Origin: Manis javanica
Taxonomy: Eukaryota; Chordata; Mammalia; Pholidota; Manidae
Length of the DNA: 64,000 nucleotides
Assembly (NCBI RefSeq): GCF_040802235.1
Contig: NC_133165.1
Coordinates: 44,715,629-44,779,628 of the forward strand
Direction of reading: 5' to 3'
Below the pieces are notes generated by a model, which saw only the letters and a list, made by a program, of their open reading frames with translations, was not told where the DNA came from and did no database searches. Below, piece after piece: positions 1 to 10,735 of this stretch (the first letter of the stretch is position 1; every line of letters begins with the position of its first letter). The position numbers and the translations under genes are program-made.

Positions 1-1110
1 GTTGAAATTATTTTTAAATAAGCTATTAGAAGGAAATTTTACTTCTCTACATTTGTCCATTTTTTTTATTGCTCATCTGTTCTCTACCCAAGTCAGTATA
101 AAGCAATGTTCTAGTATTACATAGCCCCACTGGTGCAATTATTTTCTTTTTGAGTCTCGTAAATCTAGATGCCCACAATCCACAGCCTAACTCTGCAGAC
201 ATAGCTAAGAAATCACTTCGAAGGGAAGAATTACTCTGATCCTTTTGTTGCCTCCCCAAGAGCAAAAATGATGGGCAGCAGTTACATCCAGTCATAACTC
301 TATTTCCTATCTGAGGCAGGTTCAGTGGACAAAAAAGGCATTATTTGCAGTATCAAAATCCAAGACCATTAACTGACCACTTGTTAGAACTAATCTTATT
401 CAGTGAGATCAACATATAAAAATTTAATCCACTTCTTACTCAACTAAGACTGAATAATTTTCTAGAAAATATAATTGGAAAAACACCATTCATAATACCA
501 AAAAGCTATAAAACACCTAGCCATAAATCTTACATGAAATATGTAAGAACTACATTTTTTTTTAACTAGGCTCCTCCACCTGCTCCTTCAGTTGTCCAAG
601 CAGGAAGACAAATGTCAGACAGGTCAGAAAAACAGTCCTACCATAGGCTTTGTGGAAATCTGGGTGTTTTCCAAGATCACTCTAAGAGCAGGGTTGGCCA
701 GAGGTCACTTGCAGGGCAGGGTCAGCCATACACTGCCACCACCCTGAAATACTTCCTCCTGTTTCCCATCCTTGAAAGCAGAAGTAACTCAGGACCTGAC
801 CTGAGCAAGACAAAGGAGAAAGCTACTAATTACTAGAATAGGACAGAAAGGAAGCTATACTCCCTTCACACAGGGAGAATAGGAGAAAAAGAACCACAAA
901 CTCTTTTATCTGGATTCTTTTGCTTATAGGGATGAAGGGGATAGGTGCAAATGTCAAAGGGCAACAACCTCTATCCAATCCCAAAGAACAGGTCATTTCT
1001 GGAGAGTGGGTCAGATGGGTCTGAAGATATCTGACTCTGTTAACCCCTGAGAGTTTGAAACAGGTCTAGGTAGCCACTATAATTTTTTCCTCCGAATTAT
1101 ATTAACTATA
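1..1110. other. intergenic, nothing recognised
   Basis: AT-rich sequence. No gene-like reading frame with splice support, no RNA gene and no repeat family that I can name. The short open frames here lack homology to anything I recognise. Confidence 0.5.
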
Positions 1111-2830
1111 CAAATGGGGAAGGTTTCAACAATTATTTCTCCAAAGAGACTTTCTATCCTATTGTCTCTCTCTTCCCCTCTGGCACCCCTATTATGCATA
1201 AATTGCTTCATCTGGAGTTGTCACACAGCTCTCTTAGCAGTCTTTCATTCCTAAAGATTCTTTTTTCTCTCTGTTCCTCAGTTTCATTGTTTTCCTGTTC
1301 TCTAATTTCCATCTCACTGATTATCTCCTCTACTTGTGGCAATCTATTTTTTCATTCCCTTCATTGTATTCATTTCAGTTACTGTGCTCTTCAGCTCTGA
1401 GTAGTTCTTTTCCAGCTCTTGTATCTCTTTGTTGAAGTCTTCCCTGGGATTGTCAATACTTTTCCACAGATGAGTGAACATATTTATGACTGTTACATTG
1501 AAATATTTATAGAGAAGATGGGTGACCTCCATTTCATTTAGCCCCTTTTCTGGTGTTTTATCCTGTACTTTTGTTTGTAACGTATTCCTCTTCTCATTTT
1601 ATCAGGGTTTCTGTTTTCTTCTTTTGTATTATGCTTCCTTGTCTAGAAAGCAATGGCTATGAAAAAAGTGTCCTGTGGTGCACAGAAGCTCCAGATTCCT
1701 TACTCTCCAGTGCCTGGTTCTCCTTTGATGTCGAACCCCAGTTGCCGTTGGTGGGCTATTGGCAGGGCCACTTTCTGCCTGTCTTCCAGCAGTGGTCTTT
1801 TCAGGCCACCATGGTCAGCAGTTTGCCTCAGCCAGCCCTTTGTGATCAGAGCAGCAGTGATTTTCCTGGGATTGTTCTGGATGGTGCCACCTTCTGCCTG
1901 CTCTGTGGTGGGCAGGGCAGTCACACAGCTCTGGGCCATGCATCCAGTGGCAAGTCACATGGTGGCAGGGTGTGTAGGCACATGGTCACATGACATTGGG
2001 ACACACAGCACCTGGGCTGTGTGCTCACAAGGAGGAAGATGCACTCAGAGCTGACTCCTGCAGGCACCTCTCTAATTGAGCTAAGACAGAGAAAGCTGGG
2101 AAAGCCTCCCTCTGCATGCCAGGCAGCAAAGTCTCCCTCTGCTTGCCCAGCAGCAAAGTCTGATGCAACTGTGCCAGGCCAGGCAGCAGACAGATGCACA
2201 GGGAAGTGCCTTGGGACTAAGCTGCCAGTGAAATGGTAGGAGCATTTGGGATCCTGAGAGTATCTGACCTGTTGGGCTGAGGGAGGGCTGTGGAAGTGTC
2301 TTCTACCTTCCCTTTCTCCTGCAGAGAGAGCTCTGTGTCCAACACTTACCCCTCTGGTACCCATCCTGATGCTGGCAAATCTTTCAAATGGCCTCCTCTG
2401 TTTGGGGTTCAGCAGCACTGGTGGGACATGCCTGTCCTCCACAACATGCTGGAGTCTCAACCTCTGAGAGTGCCCAAACTCTCCCTGTTGTCCAGTTCCA
2501 CCAATCACCAGAACCCAAAGCAATGTGGACTCATGTTCCCAGAGCAAATCTCCAGGGCCAAGTGTCCAGAGCTCCTGAGCACCTATCCCCTCCCAGCTCC
2601 ATTCCTGTTCCTCCTACCTGTTGGCTGGGATGGGGAAATGGATGTGTCCTGACTGATCGTGGCTCTGTCACTTTACTCTTCATGGCATGGTAGGTCTTCT
2701 CTTCTTCACCAGGTGTAGGTGGTCTGTCTTGCAGTCTCCAAATCATTTTCAGGGTTAGAATTACTGTAATTGCTTCCTTGGTTTGTGTATGGGACAAGGT
2801 TTCCTCCTTGCCTTCCTATTCCACCATATT
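1110..2830 (-). mobile_element. antisense LINE-1 5' end (ORF1 start plus 5' UTR), copy A
   Basis: Read on the minus strand, 1344-1532 encodes an ORF1p-like coiled coil rich in E, K and L with heptad spacing, followed by more ORF1-like sequence down to about 1110. Upstream on that strand (1640-2830) is GC-richer, repeat-bearing sequence typical of an L1 5' UTR, including a short internal duplication of a 'gcaaagtctccctctgc' module around 2100-2165. ORF1 is broken. A second related 5' end follows directly (2830-4640). The L1 assignment is by eye; the subfamily is unknown. Confidence 0.6.
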
Positions 2831-4640
2831 TTTAACAGCTCCTGGATGCAGTATTCTTGGTCATAGGCTTTTTTTCCTTTCAACCCCTTTAATATATCAT
2901 GCCACTACCTCTGACTTGCAAAGCTTCTGCTGGAAATCAACTGCTAGTCTTATGGTGGTCTCTTGTATGTAACTAGTTGCTTTTTTCTTGGTACCTTTAA
3001 GATTCTCTCTTTATCTTTAATTTTTGCTGTTGTAATTCTTATGTATCTCAGTGTGTATCTCCTGGAGTTCATCATTTTTTAGGTTGTCTGAGCTTTCTGG
3101 ACCTGGTTGTCTGTTTCCTTTCCCAGGTTAGGGAATTTTTCAGCTATTATTTTTTCAAATATGTTTCTTCCTTTTTTCTCTGTTCTCATTTGGCCACCCC
3201 TATGTGAATGTTAGTATGGTTCATGTCCTAGAGGTCCATTAACCTATCCTCAATTTTTTTTTTTTTTTGCCATTCAACTTGAGTGATTTCCACTACCCTG
3301 CCTTCCGGATCCCCTCATCATCCTTTAATCTGCTGATGATTCCCTCTAGTGTAGTCTTCATTTCAATTATATTCTTCAGTTTTCATTGGTTCTTTTTTCT
3401 TTTCTATCTTTTGTTGAAGTTCTCACTGAGTTCATCCATTCTTCTCCCAAGTTTAGTGAACATTTTTATAACTATTACTTTGAATTCTTTATCAAGTAGT
3501 TGGCTTATCTCTATTTCATTTAGTTCTTTTCCTGGGGTTTTTTCTTGTTCTTTCATTTGGAACATATTCCTGTGTCCTCATCTTGTCTGACTCTGTGTTT
3601 ATTTTTATGTATTAGGTAGATCAACTATGACTCCTGATGTTGAAGGTAGTGGCCTTATGGGGCCAAGTAGCACAATCCCCCCAACCCTCAGTACCAGTTG
3701 CCCCAGGGGTGTTCCCTATGTACTGCACATGCCCTCCTGCTATGACTGGGCTGGGACTGTTGCAGGGACACTGGTGGGCTGAGATGGCCCCAGGATGGCT
3801 GCCTGAGGGACCCAGCTACTGCTTCTGAGAGAGTGCTGGGGAACAAAGGTGGGGTCTCCCTCAGGGTAGGGGTTGCTTTGGAGGGGTGCTGGTCTCAGCT
3901 AAGGCTGCCTGCTAAGTTTTGCAGGGCAGTAGCTGTTTGGGGGCATTTCAGGTCTTGACTGAGACTACTCACAAGGTCTGGTGAGAAGGAAGCCTTGCTG
4001 GAGGAGCACCTGCTGGGGTGGGATGGATGGGCAAGGCAGGTTCACAGAGGAAAGCCAGGGAGGGGTGAGAAGTGCTATCAAGGTAAATGGAGAGTGCCAG
4101 AACTAGTGACTGGCAGTGTCTGGCCAGCCAGACTGAAGGAGAACAAAAAGAAATGGTGCCTGCCAGCACTTCCATTACCAGAGAAAGTTCCTACACATCT
4201 CTGCCCCTCCAGCACACACCCTAAAATTAATCAATAAATCTCCTTCACATATGGCCCAGGCATTTTTCAAACTCTTGATTCTGCTGGGTCCCAAAGCCAG
4301 AAGTTATGGGGGTTCATCTTCTCAGTGAAGATCCCCAGAGTTGAGGGTGCCTGAGGTAGAGTTTGAACCCCTTGCTCCTCAGAAAGGACCTCTTCACCTT
4401 TGATATCCCTTTGCTTGTGGATCACCATGCCAGGAGTTTGGTTCCCAGCCAGACCACATCTCTGCCACTCCTATTCTCAATGTGCTTTTTCTTATATCAT
4501 TAGTTGTGGAAGAGCTATTCTGCTAATCTTCAGGTTATTCTCAGAGAGAGTTGTTCTATATGTAGTTGCAGCCTTGGTGTGTCCGTAGGAGGAGGTGAGC
4601 TCAGGATCTTCCTACTCTGCCAATTTCCCCTCCTAAAACA
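2830..4640 (-). mobile_element. antisense LINE-1 5' end, copy B
   Basis: The block 3270-3600 parallels 1200-1640 of the neighbouring copy: same order of motifs and the same antisense ORF1-start signature around 'gaacatattcct'. 3620-4640 is a 5' UTR-like continuation. 2850-3240 resembles internal antisense L1 5' sequence, including 'taagattctctctttatct', which recurs at 20631. The two copies are adjacent and in the same orientation, which suggests either two insertions or a local duplication. No intact frame. Confidence 0.55.
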
Positions 4641-4789
4641 CAGCATCTCTCTGAGACTGCTTTTTCAACCCTCCCTTCCATCCTATGAGCCACCCTATTT
4701 CCTTCCAGTATATTCCATTTTTGTTAGCCAAAGTTTGCTTCTCTTGTTTTTGCCCAAAAGACCCTAGCTGATCCACTGCTCAACAAAAA

Positions 4790-4882
4790 TTTTATAAGGA
4801 TTAAATTAAATAATGCATGTGAAAAACTTAGCACAGTGCCTGGCATGTAAGATGTACCTGAAAAATGGTAATTTGTATTGAT
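4790..4882 (+). repeat. MIR SINE 3' part
   Basis: Contains the MIR signature 'cttagcacagtgcctggca' preceded by a 'ggattaaattaaataatgcatgtga' type stretch. Old, diverged copy. Confidence 0.75.
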
Positions 4883-5984
4883 TGAGGCTGAAGCTAAACT
4901 GCTGTAATAAGATCCAAAATCACAGAGGCTTCAGCCAGACTGTCCTGTTGACAGTCCAGGGAGGTAATAGAGGCTCCACAGTGTTGGAGAGCCAGCTCCT
5001 TCTAGGAGATTGCTCTGTCACCCCAAGGTATTATCCTCATCCACCTAGTCAAAAAAGTCCCACCACTATATTCACCTACCAACTGGCTGAAAAATAGAAG
5101 ATGTGGTAGGTCACACTTTTAAAGGAAAGGTGTGACCCAAAAGTTGCACATATTATTTCCCCTCTTATTTAACTAGCCAGAACTTAGTCACATGGCCATA
5201 CATAGCTGCAAAGGAGTTTGGGAAATCTTGTCTTTATTCTAAGCAATGATGTGCGTAGCTAAAATTTGGAGCTGAATTACTAAAGGAAGAAGAAGAAAAC
5301 AGAAAACAGGAGACAACTAGCCATTTCTGCCATATTATCATTACCATTACACTACTCTGTGGATCTGGTAGAGTTTGACAAAGTAACCATGATCCTTGAC
5401 TTCATCCTGTATCATTACTCTCACCTTCAGCTTCAGAGCCTCCATATCAAGGTTTTATAGGCCTTTGGGTTTGGGAAAAGGTCACATGTGTAAGAGACTT
5501 CCTCCAGAAAAGTTTTGTGTGGCTTAAATAATACCAAGAAACAAAGATATGGGAACTTCATGGCTCCAAATGAAGGAATACAGGTTAGAGAATGGGTTAG
5601 GCCTGGAGAGGCCAACTAAGATGAGTATTTCCCCCTCCATAGGGCTCCTGAGGAAAGAAGGGGACTATGGTAAAGTTAAGTATCATCCCCAGGAATACCT
5701 TGAACTTCAGATCCTGAAGGACCCAGCCTATACCAGAGTGAGACTAGAAGCACCTCTGAAGCACTAGAAGCAGGCAGCCAAGCATGAGAGGAGCCCTATG
5801 CTATTTCTCCAATTCTTTCCTCCCAGTCTCTCATCCTGGAGGAGCTGCAGCCAGAAGGAAGAAGAGGAGAAGGAGGAAGAGTAAAAATGTGTTATCATAC
5901 CCCTGTCTCCTCAAAGTTCCAGAGCCAGAAATAGACCTTATATGATGTGGTAAATCACGTATATGTCTATCTCTTCCTAAGACT
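4883..5984. other. intergenic, nothing recognised
   Basis: No convincing gene or nameable repeat. A purine-rich stretch (GAA/GGA) lies around 5850-5885. Confidence 0.4.
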
Positions 5985-6122
5985 ATTCATTCAACAAATA
6001 GTTACTGAGTGCCCAGTATATGCCAGGTGCTGTTCCAGGCACTGAAGATAGAGTTGTAAACAAAAGAAGGAAAATCCCTACTGTAAGAGAGCCTATGTTC
6101 TCGGGGGATAATATACTATACC
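5985..6122 (-). repeat. L2 LINE 3' end fossil
   Basis: 'gtatatgccaggtgctgttccaggcactg' type sequence (positions 6017-6046) followed by 'aatccctactgtaagagagcc' is the reverse complement of the conserved L2 3' end. Confidence 0.65.
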
Positions 6123-6123
6123 T

Positions 6124-6215
6124 TAATTGAAAGCAGGGATCATATCCTGTCATGGCTATCCCAGGGCCCAACACTGTATTTGGCTGAGGCTCAGTAAGCA
6201 TTGTTTAGTTGAACC
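6124..6215 (+). repeat. L2 LINE 3' end fossil, opposite orientation
   Basis: 'gcagggatcatatcctgtc' followed by a 'cccagggcccaacactgtat' module and 'ctcagtaagcattg' reads as the sense L2 3' end, back to back with the previous element. Confidence 0.5.
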
Positions 6216-6319
6216 ACATCACAATTATTTTGATTTTGTGTTAGATACTTATGGTTGTCTCCCAGCATCCAATTTCCCTCTCCCCAGCAACTCTCAATTT
6301 TCATTTGGAGGACTATAGG

Positions 6320-6730
6320 GTTTGGGGAAAATTGACTTCACTCATTCCCAGCCCCAAGAATGTAACATGTGAATTAAACTAAGCCAATCCATGTACTCCA
6401 TAACCCCTGGCTTCAGTAATTGGTTTAAATATGGGCATGTGACCTAAACAAGAACAATCAAAGCGGATCTGAGGATGAAGATGCCTTTCTCTTTCCATTG
6501 TAATGTAAAACCTGGAACCACTGCAACCACTTTGCTACTGTGAAGAAAGTCCACCTGAGGATGAACCAGATTCCTCCTGAAAATGTGAAACTCTGGATCA
6601 AGTCACACCTGTAGAGAAATTCTCTCTACATCTGGACTCTCCAGTCCCAGGAGTTAATAAATTCTTCTCATTGCTTAAGTCATTTTGAGTTGAATCATTT
6701 GCAACCAAAAGCATTCTAATTGATATACAG
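6320..6730 (+). mobile_element. old LTR, ERVL/MaLR-like
   Basis: The segment ends in 'gttaataaattcttctcatt' then 'cttaagtcattttgagttg' and 'gcaaccaaaagcattctaat', a pattern of poly(A) signal and terminal sequence shared by old MaLR/ERVL LTRs. No internal retroviral genes are attached. The family name is uncertain. Confidence 0.45.
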
Positions 6731-7079
6731 ATATTAAGTTTCCCATAGTAAAAGAATATCCAAGCTGACATATAACACAGACTAACAGCTCCAAAAAGCA
6801 GTTCAACACAAAATGAAAGAATTGGATGCACATAAATCCACATGTGTTTTTAAACAGCCCAAAGAAAAATCAGAGACTATCAGGGGCTTATTTAAACATA
6901 TTGGATAGCTCTTGCTGCCAAATTTAGATAAGAAGAGACAATTTAATCCTCTAGGTGCCTTCTTAAAAACTTCAATATTTCCCCATCACCAAGAGTTAGA
7001 AGCCAAACTCTTTCACTCCAGACAATTTAGCACATAAATGACTTTCAGTCTCATGTTTAACTATTAATAGCCCAAGCAC

Positions 7080-8232
7080 ACTAAATCAGTTACAATTAGT
7101 TTGCCTTATGTGGCAGCCAGCATTTGATCCAGCCCACTAGAACCTTCCTCTCCTAAAAGTCATAACCTTGTATTGTACCTTCTGCACTGAATCAAGGCTG
7201 ACCTGTGTGACCAGTAGAATACAGCAGAAGTGAAGATGCGTGACTTCCAAGGTATTTCAGCTTCAGCCTTGCTTCCATGGATTGCCCTCTCTGGACCCTG
7301 GAGGAAGTCACCCACCATGTCAGGAGGACACTCAAGCCACCCTGTAGAGAGGCCCTGTTGGAGAACTGAGGCCTCCCAACCAACTTGCCTTCCAAGTGAG
7401 CAGACCCCTTCAACACCATTGAGGCTTTCAGATGACTGCACCCTGGCTGACATCTGACTACAACCTTATAAGAGACACTAAGTCAGAACTGCTCAACCAC
7501 ACCATCCCCAATTCCTTGACCTACAGAAATCATGGGAGCTAAGAAATAATTACTGCTGCGGTTTGGGTTTGTTTTTATTTTTTAATTAAGCCTTTACTTT
7601 TTAAAGCAGTTTTAAGTTTACAGCAAAATTGAAGGAAAGCTGTGAACATTTTCCATATACCTCCCACCCCCCATAGGCATAGTCTCCCCCATTATCAACA
7701 TCCCCCACCAGAGTGATCTTTATCCTGTCTCCATAGTTTTGCCATTTCCAGAATGCCATGCAGATGGAATCATTAAATATGCAGCATTTTAAAATTGGCT
7801 TCTTTCACTTAGCAATATGCATTTAAGTTTCCTTCATGTTTTTTCATGGCTTAATGACTCATTTTTTTAAGCAAGTAAATAATATTTCATTGTCTGGATG
7901 CATCACAGTTTATCCATTTTTTAGTGAAGGATATCTTGGTTGCTTCCAAGTTTGTGGAATTGTGAATAAAGTGAAAAAAGCTGCTATAAACTATCTACGT
8001 GCAAGGCTTTGTGTGGACATGTTTTCAGCTTCTTCAGGAAGGTACCAAGGAGTGCAGTTGCTGGATTGCACAGAAAGAATATGTTTAATTTTGTAAGAAA
8101 CCATCAAAGTGTCTTGCAAAGTAGCTGTATGCACCTTTGCACCAGCGACGGCCTTTGCACCAGCCATGATTATTGTTATTTTAAGCCTCTAAATTTGGGG
8201 TCATTTGTTTTGCAGCTTTAGATAACTAATAC
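7080..8232 (+). mobile_element. MLT1-like MaLR LTR, split by an L1 insertion
   Basis: 7080-7560 carries diagnostic MLT1-type blocks such as 'actgaggcctcccaacc', 'ccttcagatgactgca' style sequence (7420-7450) and 'aacctcatgagagac'-like sequence (7463-7480). The last part, 'gcctctaaatttggggtcat' to 'gataactaatac', resumes at about 8165 and ends at 8232. The roughly 600 bp between the two halves is an unrelated antisense L1 3' end. The LTR is therefore older than that L1. Only the LTR is present; there are no viral coding genes. Confidence 0.75.
7565..8160 (-). mobile_element. antisense old LINE-1 3' end nested in MLT1
   Basis: Sequence such as 'aaagcagttttaagtttacagc', 'attatcaacatcccccacc', 'tggcttctttcacttagc' and 'tggttgcttccaagttt' is the antisense of an old L1 3' end (L1M class). 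An 'aattaagcct'-like motif at 7587 and 'ttttaagcct' at 8182 may mark the duplicated target site. Confidence 0.7.
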
Positions 8233-8269
8233 AGCCTACTGCTGAACATGTCTAGAATACCTTCATTAT

Positions 8270-8570
8270 GCTTCCTTTTGTCATCCTTAAAAACTCCTAC
8301 TTGTCCAAGGACCAACTGAAGCTGTCACTTCTGAGAATTCTGCCCTGATTTTCTTAACCCAGATCCAAGCTCTCTTGCATATAACTCAATCAGCAGTTCT
8401 CACACACTGTGATCTCATTAAGTGCCTATGAGGTTATTTCTTCCACTATAGTTTATTGAAGGCAACAATTGTGAATTATCCAAATGTATATTCCCAAGAC
8501 TGAACAAAGTGCATGCCACATTAAAAAGAGCTTAGCAAATGTTGATTGAATAAATGACTAACTGAAACAT
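8270..8570 (+). repeat. probable L2 fossil
   Basis: Ends in 'agcaaatgttgattgaataaatgac' and contains an upstream 'tttattgaaggcaacaattgtg' stretch, which fits a sense L2 3' end. Diverged. Confidence 0.4.
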
Positions 8571-9355
8571 CAGTTCTGGACAAGACAAAGAATGCATTGG
8601 TCTGAGGAGCATACACAGGGTTAAGAAAGAAGGAAATAATGAAGAGAAGGGCCAAAGACATTATTGCATGACTGGCCTAGCTCCTAGCTCTTTTGTTCAC
8701 ATTGAAAACTCCCTTACCTTATCATAAAAATGCCAACGTAGCCTTGGTAAGCTGTAGTGGGTAGTTGCATTCTTTTCCTCTCAAAAATATTAATCTGCAG
8801 ATAGAAACCATTGCAACAGAGAACTGGGGCAATAACGTGGCCAAACACTGAGTGGCAGGACCATGGTGGGGAAGGAAAGGAAGCCAGGTATTGACAGCAT
8901 CTAGAAAGGAGGAACATCTGGTCTGTGATACTTCCTGCTCAAAGGCACAGCAAGAGGAACTGTGGTTTTAAAAGAGGCCCACAGATGGGGCTAGAAAAGC
9001 CAAGGGCTGGGCATCTATTTCCAGAATCTTGATAATGAAAGCTATCTGAGGAGTAGAGAACAGAAATGTCTCAAAAGTAAGACACTGAATCTACAAACAA
9101 ACTGAAATTTGAGACGTTGGAATGATGTCCAGTTAAAACATAGTAAGAAGAGGTGGATCTTGTAAAGATTTAGTAAGTAGAAATGGAGGAGAAATTCAGA
9201 TTTATCTATAGGTATGGGAATTAAGTAATTGATCTGAACAACAACAAATAAGATAGCATTAATAGATATATGTGGAAGACTAACTTTCAGAGATAGAATA
9301 CAGTTTTTAAGCACTAAAGGACATTTTATAGAAACCATTCCGATTTTATACAACA
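8571..9355. other. intergenic, nothing recognised
   Basis: AT-rich; open frames are short and unsupported. No named repeat recognised. Confidence 0.4.
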
Positions 9356-9359
9356 AAAG

Positions 9360-10735
9360 AGCAGAAACTACAGTATATTTTGGAGGGACTGCTATAGGTG
9401 GAAGTTTTCCTAAGTGTATTTTGGAGGGACTGCTACAGGTGGAAGTAGTTCCTTAGGAACTATTTCCTAAATTGTTGTCACCAGAGGTAATAAAACCACA
9501 GTAAAGAAAGTAGAACAGTTAATGACTAAGCAAATGCACAATTAAATCAACTGCCCCAAAGTCAGTCAAGGGATAGACAAAGAGTACAGAATATGATACC
9601 TAATATATAAAGAATAGAAGAGGAAGAAAAAGGAGGAGAAAAAAAAGAACCTTTTGATTGTGTTTGTGATAGTATACTAAATGAGTTAAGTTAGACTGTT
9701 AGATAGTAAGGAAGTTACCCTTGAACCTTTGGTAACCATGAATCTAAACCCTGCAATGGCAGTAAGTACATAGCTATTGATAATCACCCTAAATGTAAAT
9801 GGCCTGAATGCACCAATCAAAAGACATAGAGTAACTGAATGGATAGAAAAACAAGACCCATCTATATGCTGCCTACAAGAGACTCACCTCAAACCCAAAG
9901 ACATACACAGACTACAAGTGAAGAGATAGAAAAAGATATTTCATGCAACTAATAAGGAGAAAAAAGCAGGAGTTGCAGTACTTGTATCAGACAAAATAAA
10001 CTTCAAAAAAAAGAAAGTACAAGAGACAAAGAAGGACATTACATAATGATAAAGGGGTCAGTCCAACAAGAGGGTATATCCATTATAAATATCTATGGAC
10101 CCAACACAGGAGCACCTACATATGTGAAACAAATACTAACAGAATTAAAAGAGGAAATAAAATGCAATGCATTCATTCTAGGAGACTTAAATATTCTACT
10201 CAGGCCAAAGGACAGATCAACCAGACAGAAAATACCTAAGGAGACAACGGCATTGAACAACACATTAAAAAAGATAGACCTAACAGATATCTACAGAACT
10301 ATACACCCAAAAGCAGCAGGATACACATTCTCCTCAAGTACACATGGAACATTTTCAAGAATAGATCATATACTAGGCCATAAAAAGAGCCTCAGTAAAC
10401 TCAAACAGATTGAAATTGTACCAACCAGATTCTCAGACCACAAAGGTATGAAACTAGAAATAAATTATGTAAAGAAAACAAAAAATCTCACAAACACATG
10501 GAGGCTTAACAACATGCTCCTAAATAACCAATGGATTAATAATCAAAGAAAAACAGAGATCAAGCAAGGATGCCCACTCTTTCCACTTTTATTCAACATA
10601 GTTCTGGAGGTCCTAGCCATGGCAATCAGACAACACAAAGAAATGAAAGGCATCCAGAATGGTAAAGAATAAGTTAAATTGTCACTGTTTGCAGATGACA
10701 TGATATTATACATTAAAAACCCTAAAGAATTCAAA
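9360..10735 (+). mobile_element. LINE-1 copy A: inter-ORF spacer and internally deleted ORF2
   Basis: 9360-9735 is the spacer before ORF2, with a local tandem duplication of a 'ttttggagggactgct' unit (9375 and 9419). ORF2 begins near 9738 with the endonuclease start (L-N-V-N-G-L-N-A motif, then Q-E-T-H-L at about 9880). The endonuclease continues to about 10540, including the S-D-H-K motif near 10431. The frame then jumps straight to the reverse transcriptase core: Q-G-C-P-L-x-P-L-L-F-N at 10564 and F-A-D-D-M at 10688, so the middle of ORF2 is deleted. Several frameshifts and stops are present; it is a dead copy. Copy B follows without a gap. Confidence 0.85.

Noticed and set aside
1921-2547. 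208-codon open frame on the minus strand
   Set aside because: It lies in L1 5' UTR-like GC-rich sequence and shows no domain. The composition explains the length.
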